DNA of 41,673 nucleotides, from NCBI GenBank assembly GCA_015680685.1, contig MNCI01030556.1, positions 1 through 41,673 of the forward strand, read 5' to 3'. Shown one piece after another: positions 1 to 12,250 of this stretch. The translations under genes were made by a program, and so were the position numbers. Below the pieces are notes generated by a model. It made no database searches and had not been told where the DNA came from. It saw nothing but the letters and a program-made list of their open reading frames with translations. Each line of letters starts with the position of its first letter. Position 1 is the first letter of the stretch. Origin of the DNA: Gnetum montanum (Eukaryota; Streptophyta; Gnetopsida; Gnetales; Gnetaceae).

Positions 1-358
1 GGATTTAGTGATTATTTTATTTGTCTTTTTCTTATCCTTCACACTGATGCTAATGCTCATGTTTTTATTAATTTTGAATTAAGTTCCTTCTTTTCCCTTC
101 AACAGTTAATTCATTAAGGTTATCCTCTAGATCTCTATCTTTTTATTATTGTTGTAAACTTTCTTTCACATAATTTGCTTTATGATCTAAAAAGTAATAT
201 CATTAAGGGAATTTCAATTGATGAGTAAGGTATCCAATTTCGTAACATGCACTTTGCAAATCTTCAACAATTCTCTACAACATATCAATACTCTTTTAGC
301 TAGAGTAAAGGACTATTGCATATATCTATCTTTCATATCAATTGGAAAAAATATTGTA
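1..358 (-). mobile_element. 5' internal end of Athila-like element E0, leaving the window
   Basis: This AT-rich stretch lies on the primer-binding side of LTR-A, so by position it should be the leader and gag start of a further minus-strand element. I find no readable gag in it. The assignment rests only on the adjacent LTR edge and PBS relic. Confidence 0.35.
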
Positions 359-377
359 GTTATTGTAATTGCATTAA
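359..377 (-). promoter_or_regulatory. Decayed primer-binding site of E0
   Basis: Read on the minus strand, the bases next to the LTR edge are TTAATGCAATTACAATA. They align with the PBS of E4 (TTGGTGCCATTACTAGGG) and of E2 (TTGGCACAATTACCAAGG), about 13 of 19 positions, with mostly transition differences. Athila elements typically carry TGGCGCCGTTGCCGGGG-like sites, so all three look like eroded copies of that. The site shows that the LTR to its right is a 5' LTR for sequence lying to the left. Confidence 0.5.
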
Positions 378-549
378 TGATGAGTGGCGAGGTACCCCTA
401 CACTCTACCATACGAATANGTCAAGCCTTGAAAAATCTTGAAAAAGGATTATGTTTTCAAAATTTTAGAAATAACTTTTTCTTTTTAGCCTAGTTTTACT
501 ATTTTGTGAAATTAAGTGGTTAATAAAATTAAAAGAAGCTTGATAAATA

Positions 550-1740
550 GAGAGATAAAAGCTCATCTTTAATGGTAAAGTTTTAGTAATTAACCATATG
601 ATTCAATCAACATATGTTCATTACTCCACTTGTTGGGCTCCTTCTAAAACTTCTTGTGATAGAATTAATTATATTATCCATTGGTTTCCTTAGTCTACTA
701 AGCAATATAGAAAATATTTTTCTAGAGTTGCTTGGAAAATTTGCACTGGTAGCAAGAAAGATGAAGGGTTTGATCTCATTAATTGTTATAACCAAGGTAT
801 TTTTCTTGTAAGAAAATGGGATGCAAAGTGCATTAATGGAGATGATGTTTGAATGCTCCTTTTAAGAAATAGACTTATGAAATATTCTTTTTTCCTTAGG
901 CCATTTCTATTTCTAGTTCTCTAATTCTTAACTAAATTTGAAAGACATGGTGCAAGCTTTGTAAATATTAGAATTTTAATCATATTACAATTTTAGAAGA
1001 TATGCTTAAGCAAATTAGTCCATGATGAACTTGTGTTACTAATTCAACTTGATTATGTACTACTTAGAGCAAATTTGGTATTATTGCAATTTCTTATCTA
1101 TATATGCATGATAGATGGTTTACAACTAATAAATCTTGTAACCTCTATTTTTTGAATAGAAAAGAGGAAAACAAATTTTAAAAAATTAAATTTTTAATCT
1201 TCAGAATGTGGAAGGATGGCATATTTTTTTTAATTCAAAAGCTACTTACAATATTATTACAAAGAATGATTTTATTTACAATAAATTCAATAAGGTTTGA
1301 AAAATGCAATTAGCATCCTACTTGTGGATAAGGAAATGAAAGATATTTAGAGAGCTCTTGCATTTCCTAAAATTCGTATTTTTTTATGATGTCTTATTTA
1401 TCAAGGTCTTCCTATTGATACCTATGTTAAACATATAAGAAATGTTTCTCCTCAATGTCCTATTTATAGAACTAAAGACTTATTTTCTCATGATTTTTTC
1501 AGTGTCCTATTGCTTAGCATGCTTCGAAATGGATGTCCAAAAATTGTAACAACTTTCGATCAAGCATCAATGAAGTTATTCTTAGTAATTCGCATGGTTT
1601 TTCTATTTTTTCCTTTACATTTAGAAATGCCTTTGATTGGTTGTTTTCTACACTATTCGAAAGCTTCGATATGTAGTTATTTTCCAATAGAAATAGAAAA
1701 ACTATGCCCTCTTTTTAGAAGTTAAATACCATATTCTCAA
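550..1740 (+). pseudogene. L1-like LINE ORF2 C-terminal remnant (end of reverse transcriptase plus zf-RVT domain)
   Basis: In broken frames the translation follows the plant L1-like ORF2 C-terminus. First comes a segment with FNGKVLVINHMIQS (family pattern: W..LS.AGR..LI..V). Next is WKICTGSKKDEGFDLINCYNQG with KWDAKCINGDD (family pattern: W...C.PK.EGGLG...L...N.ALL.KW). Finally there is the zf-RVT domain, with W....F..KATYNIIT near 1220-1260, FPKIRIFL.C near 1365-1395 and CP.C....DLFSHDFF.CP near 1455-1510. Frameshifts and stops (near 685, 850 and later) make it dead. It lies inside the material splitting LTR-A. The 5' limit is uncertain because of the N at 419. ORFs in this stretch are fragments of this remnant. 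Confidence 0.75.
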
Positions 1741-2192
1741 AGATGTCACTTTTCAACTACAACTTCAAGTAAAAGGACTCCTAATGAAAGCTAGAAAATT
1801 TTCTTATTTTCTATAGTATTAATTTCTTTTTGTTTTGGAGGCTTAAGGATGAGAAGCTCTTAGCTTTTGGTTGCTATTTGTTTATTATTTCTAGTTTATG
1901 TATTCTTTTGTCTTTAGAGAGATTTTTCTCCTTCTCTTTATAAAAAAGCATTTGGAGAGAAGTGAAAACTTATGATTGACACTTCTAAATAAGCGTAAAG
2001 CCTAATCTTTCTCCTATCTTAAAGGGGAGATTTTTCAAAATTTGTTATAAGGATGAGAACCTAAAAAAGTATCCCCAAAACCATTGGGCTTTCTCTTTAA
2101 AGTTTTTCTTAGTAATATGAAGACTATTGTTTGTGTGATATAAGCAAGATTACCATTTATTTCTAATTTATGTCTAATTTTTTATTCTTAAG
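1741..2192 (+). other. Probable LINE 3' tail, no gene seen
   Basis: AT-rich sequence directly after the zf-RVT remnant, ending at a TA microsatellite. It is likely the 3' part of the same LINE copy, but no poly(A) tail or target-site duplication could be identified. Confidence 0.3.
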
Positions 2193-2216
2193 ATATATAT
2201 ATATATATATATATAT
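2193..2216. repeat. (AT)12 microsatellite
   Basis: Twelve uninterrupted AT dinucleotides. Its position at the presumed end of the LINE fits a tail-derived microsatellite. Confidence 0.9.
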
Positions 2217-4449
2217 GGACAAATAAGCATGATAAAGTCAAGAATAATTTTAAAATAATATTATGAAATTAAGGTGATGTGAATCCATGGTTTATTTTGA
2301 TATTTTGTTAGAATTTTTAAACTATTGAATATTTATTTAATTAAAATACATCAAAATGCAAAGTTGAATCAAACTCAAATTTAGTGGACCAACTTATTTT
2401 TACATCTAGAGTATAGATCTATAAGTATGTTTTCAATTTAAGCTCTAGATTTTAAGATTTTAAGGTTAAGTGATTAAAAGTACGTAATAGAACCATATTT
2501 TCTTTTATTCAATCAAAATATTGATTTCTGTCATGATAGCTATGGCATGTTTGTGCTTGTTACAACCAACTCAACATGTGTAAAATGTTAGATGGACAAA
2601 AAGTTCAGTATTAATAATTTTTACTAGATAAATTATAGAAAATGTGGAAAATAGATAAAAGGCCAAAAATAAATTAGAAACCCTCATAACATATAAACTA
2701 AAATGTGGGTTAAAATAAGACAATGGTTGGGCCATAAAAATGTGAATGTGAGATGGTGATGTATGCTCTATGACATGCTTATAATGATATTTATTTTATT
2801 TATATGATGATTAGCCACTTTATATTAATGCCTAGAAAAGGGACAAAGAACTCATTTAATAAGGGCCATGTGACTCTCTTAAGTGTTATCAACCTCACAT
2901 GTCCACTCCCTCATGAGAGCTTGCTTAGCCAAGTCAAGTAGTAATGATGTCATAAATAAAAAAGGATTTTTGAACAATGGGTTATCTACTCTTTGCCCAT
3001 TATATAAACCTTTGTTCACAAATCTTTACCTAAGTCTTAAGGTCTCCTCTATATTATAAATAGAAGGCTTATTTACTCTCATTTTCACCTTTTCCAATGA
3101 AGGGGAGACTTTGCTAGCTAGAGGGGTAAGGAAGTAAGGAGAGGAAAGGGAGAGTGGCTATTCCTTGCTTGTTCTCAACAATCTCTTAGGCTATTTAAGT
3201 AGTCTTGTGAGCTCTTGGGAGGTTAATTATGCTATTTCTATTGGAGGCCTTTGTGACTAATTTTTAGGGATTTTTTAGCTAATTTAAGGGATTTTCTTCC
3301 TTTGATTTTGTAAGAGAATTTTAGCAACACTTTGGACTTGTAGTATAAAGCTGATTTCTTGAGGCTATTAGTTGGACAACAACCCAAACTTAAGGTGTCT
3401 TCTTCCTTCTCAAATTGAAAGTTCAAAATTAAAGGTATGTATTTCATACCCTTGTCATACAAAATTTTTAGTAGGTTTTGGATGTTGTATTGGCTTGGAC
3501 AAGTAAGGATTATTTCATGAGGGCATGTAGGATTTCTTGTGAGTTGTGGGTCATGCATCGATCTCTCATATGTCTTCGATCTGATTTTGGGCATACATGT
3601 TTTAGGCTCATGATTTAGCATTTTCTTTGTATCATGTGCACCTAGTATTTCATGTTTTTGTAGTTCTTTTTTCATAAAAAAATGTTTCCCATCATTCTAT
3701 GCAAGGATGGTGATCTCTTATGTAAGCTACAAGGGCTTAGTTCTTATATGTGCTTGATGGTGTTAGCCTCCATCATTTTATCCAACCATAATGTTCTTCT
3801 TGGTAGGCTACAAGATGTTGTAGGGTTGGAGAGACTTAATTTATCACAATTAAATAGCTAAATGGTCCATTGAGTACTCATTTTAAAATTAAGAATAAAG
3901 TTATGCATATTGAGGATTGTTGGTGTCTTTTGTTAAGTGCACATGTTTTGTTTTGTTGATCAATTCTAAGTCATTTTGATGGGGCTTTTAAAAGAGTTTT
4001 CATGTTTCAAATTAATGTAAATAATCCTTTTTTCAAGCCTATATTTTTTCAATATGAAAACATGAGAGGCTAGAAAATTTATCAATGAAGATTTTAAAGT
4101 TTGGAACCATGTTAGTCCAACATGGCATTTAGCTTAGTACATATCAGATTTGATTGTTATTTCTCCTTTCCATATTATACATGAGCACATGATATTTTGT
4201 TTGTTTTCTACTCCATAAAATTTGAATTTTGATCATTTAACAATGTCTTTCCCTAGTATAGACATTAGCATTCCTTTTTTTTTTCTTTTTGGTAATTATC
4301 TAGCATTTATTATTTTTTGATTTCATACATACTGGTAAAAATGAAAATGGCAATCATCACACATAGAATTTGCCCTTTTTTTCTCTCTTATTTTTAAAAT
4401 AAATTCCATAGACTTTAGCTCTCTAAGGATAATAGTTTCTAGAAAGTGA
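2217..4449. other. Unassigned AT-rich insert inside LTR-A
   Basis: No coding similarity recognised. Two TATA-like boxes stand 50 bases apart on the plus strand (TATATAAACC near 3001 and TATAAATAG near 3054). A purine-rich stretch (GGGGAGACTTTGCTAGCTAG, GGAAGTAAGGAGAGG; 3100-3150) follows, as in the U3/R region of some LTRs. The minus-strand ORF at 3238-3675 (145 codons) looks like no protein I know, lies over this AT-rich leader-like DNA and is probably chance. An old solo LTR is one possibility. Confidence 0.25.
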
Positions 4450-5168
4450 ATCTAACTATTGTAATATTTGTCTTCTTAGTTCTACTTGTGAAGTAAAAGT
4501 GTATGGTTAAGTGTAACTAAGGCATATGATTTTTATCATTTTATATTTTATGAATTAAGTCACCTTAGAATAAGAATAAAGTAATTAAATACTTAACTAA
4601 TCTAATAACTAGCTAACACTTAACTAATTGTAACATAGGCATCCATTCCCACTTTCCATACACATCTTAAACATATTATAGTGCCATTGGGTTACCAAGT
4701 GTTAAGCACTACTAGGGTTACCAAGGATTAAATGTATGCACGAAGTGGTTGTGCTTATGTTTTCTATTTAACAGATATTAATTACTTAGCTAAAATTCAT
4801 TAAAGTATATTGAATGAATATTGAATGCATAAAGAAAATATTAATCTATTCCAAGTGTTGCAAGGTTTGATAAGAAAAGCTCATCTTTATTGTCATTCAC
4901 ATTATCATGCTCAAGAACATCAGTGCTTGAATAAAGATCTGTACGCTTGTTTAACTTCTACTATGGACACTCAGAAAATATTCTAACTCTTGAGAAAATA
5001 AACTTCAAAATATTTCCTAATAATTAATAGAAATATTGATGAATCATGCACCCCAAGTGTTGTATTTATAGGCCAACATGCATCCCATGATATCAAATAT
5101 CTGATAACACATCCTTGGCTCTAATATCGAGGATCTGATATTAGGGCCTACCAAAAAACAATTCATCA

Positions 5169-7480
5169 TACCCCCAAGATTGAATGAAAACACCTCCTTG
5201 AGTGAAAAAAATGAGAAATGAGTTCTTTACAAACTATTGGGAAGGTATGGGATTATTGACTAACTAACTAACACATAAACTGACTTAGACCAAACAAATA
5301 GACATTAATTTCCCAAGTGTACAAATTTACAATCTTTACAAAATTTTGTGTTCATGACAACAAAATTGAACACCCTAGAAACAATTGACATACAAACCCC
5401 TCTAGTAGCTTGAAAATGAGGAAGAAGATTAAATGGTCCTAGAGATGTTCTAATGCATGGCTTTTTTTTTTCCTACTTCTAGGGTTATTTAGGTTGTTAA
5501 CTCCCTTTAGCTCTAGTCCACTTATCTATCAGTTGGGATAGTTCTGCTTCCAATCCATGCTTTACCTTTTGGTGCCATCTATGATCACAATATAATTAAG
5601 GGTTAGCATGTGATGTATAACTTATAACATATAGGTACCTCATCTCTCTTGGGTAGTTACACTTGGCTAATTTGTGATTATGGAAAATTGATTATTCTAA
5701 TATTATTTGATTTCTATGACTAACAGAGTTCATTTGAAGGGTTTAACCTCACAAATTGATGATTGTAATGTTATTTCATTAGTTAAACCTTTGTGGGTGT
5801 TAGAAAAATTTCAAAAAAAATTCCATTAAAAACCTCTATGGCCCCCAAAACATAGAGCTTACCTTTGGTAGCAGTAGGACTAAAAAATGAGGTAAATTGA
5901 ACAAGTAGTTGGAAAGTTATGGCTTTGGAAGGCTTTGGGCTCTAAAAATTTTCAACATTAAAGATAAGAAAAAAAACAAAGAGTTTTAAAACAATTTGAT
6001 GTTCTTGGAGAGCCTGAAAAGCTATGAACATGATGAAATGCTTGAAGAGGGTTAGATAATTCACAACAAAAAGAGGCTTTCATTGGAGAACAATATGAAG
6101 AAGTGTAGAATTGGATGTCACCAATAGAGTGCACAAAGGATTTGATCACAAAAATTCCTAAGGATAAAAACTTAACTAGCCCAACCAAGAGGTATGTAGG
6201 TGGGTCCTCCACAAAGTAGGCTCATATCCTTAATGTCCTTCCATGCCTTCAAAATAAGGGATCCATGGACCCCATGGTTGATTAATGGTTGTGGGAAGTT
6301 AAGGACTAAATCCCATAAGAACTTACCTAAGAATTTTGACACATCAAACTAAGACATTGAACAAAACCATGAAAAATCAGCAGTGAGGTGAGTTATGGGA
6401 AGTAGTAGTGGATGAAAGAGAAGATGGAACGAAGTCCCGAATCATGATCATATGAAGTCCCTTGTGAATCTTATGGTTAAGATGACCTGATAAACTCCAT
6501 CCTTAGTCTAGATCAAAACCAACCACTTCCAGTGACTTCACATTGATACTCTTAGACTAATCCACCTCCTCAAGACACAAGAATGTCCCGGTAGATGACT
6601 CATTGTTCCTTATTGAGAAGAAAAGAGAAGCATGAAGTGAGTAAGGGCCTTAGTTAGAGGGGACCTTCAGGCATTGATAACATGTCTTTCTAGGCCCATA
6701 ACCAATTCTTGTAGCCCATTATTGAATCTAAGGGGTGTGCTTTGAATTCCCATCATTTTTTTGGGTTTTATGTTTTTATGATTTTTGGATGGGAACCACA
6801 GCATGTAAAGAATTTTAGCTTCCTATTATTGGTACAAGGTGAGAAATCCATGAAAACACTTAGGTACTCAAGAGAATAGGAAAGTATAGGGAGCATCGAA
6901 CTCCTTTGAAGTCACATCCTTATCAATCCATTTAATCCTTCCTAAGTTTGGAAACTATCAAGGTCTTAAGTTTGTTAGAAGTTTTATTAAGCGACTTCAT
7001 ATTTCCAAAAATAAGAAACATCATAGAGTTTGTAGATGGATGGATGACATGGACTCACTGCCTGTTTCATGAAAAAGAAACCATGTTTTAGTTATCAGTA
7101 CCAAAACTCAAAGATAGAATCCAAACATTAGTAATCAAACAACATTATAGTACAAACCATCATTAATAGCAGCCATGCTACATTGTATCTTATTGGTAAG
7201 AAAGGAAGAATAAAATAAAATAAACACAAGGAAAACATAAGAGAAATTCAAACCAAATAAAATAAAATATCAAAAAATTTATAAAATACATAAGAAAGAG
7301 AAAATGTACTAATGATGTTGTAAAATTAAAAATGATATAAAATAAAAAAGTGTAAAAATTGAGGAGCCACTTTGTATGATCAGAATGGATGGCCATCACC
7401 CCCATGATTGAGTTGAAAAGAGGAGATCCAAAATAATTTGTGTGCTTGTCCATCTAAAGAGGTGTTGTGATCACTATCTC
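5169..7480 (-). other. 3' tail of E1, between integrase and LTR-A
   Basis: No protein recognised. The stretch is colinear with the E2 tail: 5251-5300 matches 12,250-12,300 (GGGATTATTG followed by CTAAC repeats), 5797 matches 12,880 (GTTAGAAAAATTTCAAA, then a GGCCCCCA/GCCCCCATG block), and 6640-6760 matches 13,590-13,700 (CCTTAGTTAGAGGGG, TAACATGTCTTTC, CCCATAACCAAT, TCTAAGGGGTGTG). In Athila this position usually carries an env-like ORF, but I see no such ORF. The open frame at 7190-7453 (minus) is AT-rich and hydrophobic only because of composition. Confidence 0.5.
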
Positions 7481-7489
7481 TCTTAGGAT

Positions 7490-8650
7490 CATGCAAAGGT
7501 TTGATTTTTTGTATGTTGACTAATAATTTCTTATTTGGGCTTTCATATTAACATGGCCCCAGAAGGAGAGGTTTCATAGATGATGTAAGGCCCTTTCCAC
7601 AACATTTGGAACTTAGTCCTTTGTGGAACATGTGTGGCATTCTAGTAAAGGACCTAGTCTCTTGATTGAAATTTTACTTTCCTTATTTTGAGATCATGGT
7701 GTTACTTGATGAATGCCTTGTGCAACTCATTAGATGACAAGGCTACCAATTGATTCTCATCTAGCAAGTTGAGGTTCATTAGTCTTTATTTTTGTGCTAG
7801 ACGTAGGTCAAGGTCAAGATCACAAGTTGTTGAAAGTGTATAAAGCTTGGATTGAATAGGAAGAGTTTTTAGTTTTCTATACACTAGCTCATTGGAAGAA
7901 TAGCCTATAAGGAGTCTCCAAGTAAAGAAATAGGCTCAAAGGGCACCGTTGAGTTTCATGCTCTAGTCTCTCCTATATTTGCTAACTATTCTTATTCAAA
8001 TCTTGGTGATTTCCCTATTTGTAACCTCAGCTTAATCGTTGGCTTGCAGATGATAGGATGTTATTAGTTTATGTTCTACCCCTAAGCATTACATGAGCTT
8101 CTGAAAGGTAGTGCTTATAAAGTGAGTACCATTGTCAAAAATAAGTGCACATGGCACACCAAACCTGTTTGCAACATGTTGTTGTATAAACCAAGTAGCT
8201 GTAGAAGATGTATAGGTGGTGACAACTATTACTTATGCTCATTTCATACAATAGTCAATAGCAACTATGATGTACACCTTTCCATTTCACATGGGTGTGA
8301 TGGAACCCATGAAGTCAATGCCCTAGATATCAAAGAATTCCAATGGTTGGATCAACTACTAAGAACCCTCCATACGAGAAATTATTCCACCATCACATTG
8401 GTAGCATTCATAAGAGTGTACAAATCAGTGAGCATTCCTAAGAGTGTTGGCCAATAATAGCCTACCATCAGGATCTTACGAGCTATGCATCTCTTAGCAT
8501 AGTGGCTCCTATAAGGACCCTCATGATCATCTTCGAGAACATGCAATTGATTAACATCAAGGATATACCAATGAACTAGGCTATTGGTGCATACCTTGTA
8601 AAGGTATCCATTCATCTCCCTGAAGCATTTAGCCTAATTAAGAAACTATT
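7490..8650 (-). pseudogene. E1 integrase (Athila-like), broken
   Basis: Integrase would insert the element's cDNA into chromosomes. The minus strand shows the N-terminal zinc-binding remnant with EDDHEGPYRSHYAKR and GYYWPTL (8,615-8,470), matching H...GGH...KT...GYYWPTL in the family, although the CxxC pair is degraded to NATN. The catalytic core follows in a partly shifted frame: GIDFMG (8,311-8,325; first Asp), FDNGTHF (second Asp) and AEVTNREI (catalytic Glu, near 8,020). The D-D-E residues are therefore visible, but several stops and a frame change interrupt them. The C-terminal part toward 7,490 is unreadable. RT lies immediately upstream. Confidence 0.75.
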
Positions 8651-8759
8651 GTTTCTTCCTATGGTCCATCTCTTGTCGCATCTCTTGAGTGAAAAGATAG
8701 GTGAGAATGTCATCGTACTAGTTAGGATCATTGGGCACCTGTTCATTTATAGCCCCAAC

Positions 8760-9990
8760 AAAGAGGAGTTCATTAGAAAATTGATCATAAAGTAAGCTCT
8801 CCTCCTTTTTGTTGTCCCATCTCAACTGAGATAAGTGGTTAGCAAGGACATTCTCATTTTCCTTTCAATCTACCATCATAAGATCAAATTCCTGCAAGAT
8901 TAGAAGCCACCGTATGATATAGGGGCTCACGATTGGTTTATTCATGAGAAAGAAAATTACAATGTGATATGTGTACATGAACACCTTCTATCCAAGAACA
9001 TACTATCTAAATTTGTCCAAGACAAACATCACCACCATTAATTCTTTCTTTGTTGTGGTGTAATTCAACAGTGCACCCACAATTTTTTAGCTCATGCAAT
9101 GGATGTAGTAAGAACATTTTTTATTTTCCAACTACATGAGCACAACTTCCAAGGCATAATTTGATGCATATGTCATGATGTTAAATGGTTTGGACCAATC
9201 ATGTGCTCATAGAATTGGAGTTTCTACAAGCTTATGATTGAGTTGTTGGAATGCATTCTCGCATTCCTCAGTCTAGACAAATGAAGCATCCTTCTTTGTC
9301 AGCTCCACTAATGGTTTAGTGATCTTAGAGAAATTCTCTATGAATCACCAGCAGTAGCCATTGTGGCCAAGGAATGACTGGACATCTTTGACTGTTTCTG
9401 GTTGATGAGTGATTCCTTGGATGACCCTTATTATCTCAGGGTCCACCTCAATCCCTTTTTTAGATATTCTGTGCTCCAAAACAATGCCTTCCTAGACCAT
9501 CAGGTGGCATTTCTACCAGTTGAGCTAGAGGTTTGTTTCTACACAAATTTTTAACACTTTCTCAAGATGGTCCATGGCTTTCTCAAATGTAGCCCCATAG
9601 GTGGAGAAGTCATTGATGAAGACTTCCACCCTGCTACTAGTCTGCTATTGAAAGATGCTCATGACAAGGCGTTGGAAGGTCGTAGGAGAATTACACAAAC
9701 AAAATGGCATCTTTTTGTATGCAAACGTCCCCCATGGACTTATGAATGTGGTTTTGGCCTGATCCTTGGGTGCAATCTGAATTTTATTATAGCTACTATA
9801 ACCATCCAAAAAATTGTAAAAGTAATGTCCAAAAATGATGTTCAACACCTAGTCCACAAATGGTAATGGAAAATGATCTTTGTAATTCATCATGTTCAAT
9901 AGCTTGAAGTTAATACAAATCCTCCACTTTCCACCTTTCTTTGGCATTATCACCAATGGGCTTAATCTAATAGGTTACCACATGGGTTAA
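8760..9990 (-). pseudogene. E1 reverse transcriptase and RNase H (Athila-like), broken
   Basis: The RT copied element RNA into DNA. On the minus strand, from 9,960 downward, one reads MPKKGGKWRICINF, DHFPLPFVD, FLDGYSSYNKIQIAP, DQAKTTF.SPWGTFAYKKMPF.LCN.P.TFQR and then VFINDFSTYG. These are the ordered RT blocks of the Athila branch. The catalytic F(I/V)DD motif reads FIND, a G-to-A change in the first Asp codon. RT block E, the connection region (FLGHNGYCW, F..I.KPL..L) and an RNase H remnant ending in VLANHLSQL follow to about 8,760. At least ten in-frame stops show an old copy. The plus-strand ORF at 9,567-9,866 is a shadow. Confidence 0.85.
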
Positions 9991-10019
9991 CATGATGGCA
10001 TGCCCTTTGGGAGGTGTTT

Positions 10020-12250
10020 AGTTTAAAGGGAGCTCAGAGGATGTAGATGCAAAGGATGAGGGAGAATCAGGGTTATCGGTCATGTATGTCTATGACGGTT
10101 TTATAGGATGTTGGTTTGAAAGAACAGTCTTTTTCAGGATTTTTTTTGAACCACTTGGCTAAGGAGTTGGCTATAAGTTAACAGCCCTTATCATGTTATG
10201 TTGCTGCAGATGGGCTAGAATTTTACCTTGTATTGATGAAGAAAGTGATAATTGAGTTGAGGGAAAAGGGATATGTGTAAAAGGATGAGGAGGGTAGTGA
10301 GGAAATGGGGATTTCCCTCTTGAAGATTGAACTCTGTAGTATTTATGAGGGTAGTAGTGATGTTGGAATGAAGCATGACTGGAAGAGTCACATGGAGAAA
10401 TAGGTTGCTAAACATAGTATCCATATGGATCAAGCTACCAGTAAGGATACTATTACCTTGGTGGTGGCATCCCCCATGATTGTGGATGTGACCATTGCTG
10501 ATATTGCTCATAAGGTTGTGGTGGAGCTCCACTTAGATAGGAGGCCTATTGCTAGTGAAATTGCTTGGGATTACCTTGAGGATAAGGTAACCTTCTAGGT
10601 GCTTACCTTTTGGCTACTCTAGGATTTAGAGCATATACCCCAAACTTCTACAAGTGTGACATAACGAAGCAACATCCCTTAATATATTCAAGGTGGTAGT
10701 TTTTACCCCCACCATCATCATTTAATTTTGACTCCACAACCTCCTCTACTACAGTAGCCTTGCCCTTACCTCTTTGGTAGGCACATTTAACTTTCTTCCT
10801 TCTCCTGTGATTATGATCACTACTTTGTTCTTTGGATTCCTCTACTATTTTCAGAGCAATTTGAAACTTTTCATCCAAAGAGTCCCAAATTTTATCTACC
10901 TTGGCTTAAATTTCAAAAAAAAAAAAATTAAATTGGTAAGGTTTTTCATTGCACCATCTCATCAAGTGATGTCTCATCCTCATTTTGATAGAACCAAACC
11001 TTCCTTTTTCAAATGGAAGGATCTTGATTATACTCCTCTATATTATCCCCTTTTTCAACTCTCCTTCTTCCTTAGCATCCTACTCTATTAGCCTCTAAAA
11101 TTTAATGGGCCCTTAATTCTGAAATCCTCCCTTAGGCAGAGACCCTAAGAGTTCTCCTCATTTCTATGTGGAGTCCATCTATGATATAGTGGAGCTACTC
11201 CCTTTAAGAATAACCATGACCAATACATCTATGCAAAAGAGAATAGTACCTATCGATGGCTACTTCTAAGGGTTCATGTGTTCCTTATTTCTAACCTTGG
11301 ATCTACTTTCTCAAGTGGACACTCAAGAGTATGTTTGATACTTATCATTGAAGAGCTTAAGCATCGTACTCCATATGCAGATTGATTCTAGCTTCAAGGA
11401 CCAATACCAACTTTCATCTTCTTTGATGAGCATCCTTGGTAATAGCTTTAACTTTTGTCATTCATTCTCCACGTTCTATAAGGCATAGGCATCATGAAAG
11501 TCTTGAAGGTGATTTTGCAAATTTGAGTTGAATCCCCCTTCGAAATTGAGGATATTTTTTATATCCAACTTCTTGATTTTGCTATCTTTTACATCCCTTG
11601 TTTGAATTCTCATTACCTCTGCAATGTTTTGCATGTTTTGAGTTGCAAGCATAGGCTTATTAAGGTCATAGCCCCTATGATTTCCATGATGCCCATGATG
11701 TACTCTACTATCCCTTCTTTCATGGTGGTGTGCCTTCCTTGATTTCCCATGCCCTTGGTCTCGATTAGCCTGGTGGGCCCTATGATCATCTCTATCCCAT
11801 CAATCACCTCCATCATGGTCATGTCCTCTATGGCTTTGACTGAAGCAAGAGAAGGAAGCAGAGGATGAAAAAGGTGAAGAGGAAGAAGGACTAGCATCAT
11901 CATGATGCTTAACACCCCCTCTCCTATTTTCATAGCCATGATCATCATCATGATGCTTTTCCTCGTCCTTGCCATGACTCCCACCTTTGGATCCCCAATG
12001 ATCATGAAACCTATTTTTGCCTGAACCAAGATTGTTTACAATGGACTATAAATTCTGGTTCAAGGCCCCTTCATTGAAATGAAGGGAAGGAGAGTTAGTG
12101 AATTAAGAATCCCCAGAGAAGGAATCCTTACTATCTTTTTCACCCAACAAGAACAAGGGATTATTGATCCATTTTTCCTTCAAATATTCATAAAATCTCT
12201 CCTATTGCAAATCTCATTTGCATTATGTCTTAGTGGGATGGTAATCTTAG
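10020..12250 (-). pseudogene. E1 gag, broken
   Basis: Gag packages element RNA into particles. The reading is by homology to E4 gag: a charged, Met/His-rich N-terminal part (12,029-11,613), a middle part that is frame-broken, a linker with FQIALKIVEESKEQ (about 10,860; E4 has FQTVLKIVEESREQ), a degraded zinc-binding stretch ending in GCCF, and a Gln/Pro/His-rich tail with HNHGGCHHQGNS around 10,440 (matching E4 near 23,050 at nucleotide level). The stretch at 10,020-10,200 should hold the gag-pol link and protease but shows neither. The right end near 12,250 is where similarity to E2's 3' tail begins, so the 5' leader and LTR are missing. Confidence 0.65.

Larger units (their letters stand above)
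378..5168 (-). mobile_element. LTR-A, Athila-like LTR (minus), split by a ~4-kb insertion
   Basis: The LTR is in two pieces, 378-418 and about 4450-5168. Its ends are TGATGA and TCATCA, a short inverted repeat. Bases 4500-5168 align throughout with the reverse complement of LTR-C (shared runs such as GGCATATGATTTTTAT, TTGCAAGGTTT and the TATA region), and 378-418 aligns with both LTR-B and LTR-C. On the minus strand a TATA box (CTATAAATA, near 5075) lies where a U3 promoter should be. Just outside the right edge, minus CTTGGGGGTA could be the polypurine tract of E1. About 100 bases of LTR are missing between the pieces. One piece ends exactly at the N at 419, so the break may be partly an assembly matter. 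Confidence 0.65.
5169..12250 (-). mobile_element. E1, internal region of an Athila-like Ty3/gypsy element (minus)
   Basis: On the minus strand the order is gag (12,250 to 10,200), reverse transcriptase/RNase H (about 9,990 to 8,760), integrase (8,650 to 7,800) and a gene-poor 3' tail (7,480 to 5,169) ending in a G-rich tract at LTR-A. This is the Athila/Tat order, with a long 3' stretch where Athila members carry an env-like region. Stops and frameshifts occur throughout, so the copy is dead. A protease is not recognisable between gag and RT; a deletion near 10,020-10,200 is likely. There is no LTR on its 5' (right) side, where E2's tail begins. Confidence 0.75.

Noticed and set aside
3238-3675. 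145-codon minus-strand ORF
   Set aside because: No recognisable family, Lys/Ile/Leu bias expected from AT-rich DNA, and no supporting neighbours. Kept only as part of an unassigned stretch.
7190-7453. Hydrophobic minus ORF that might be an env-like membrane protein in the E1 tail
   Set aside because: Runs of Phe, Leu and Ile follow from poly-A-rich plus-strand DNA. The matching part of E2 (14,201-14,407) does not keep the amino acids.
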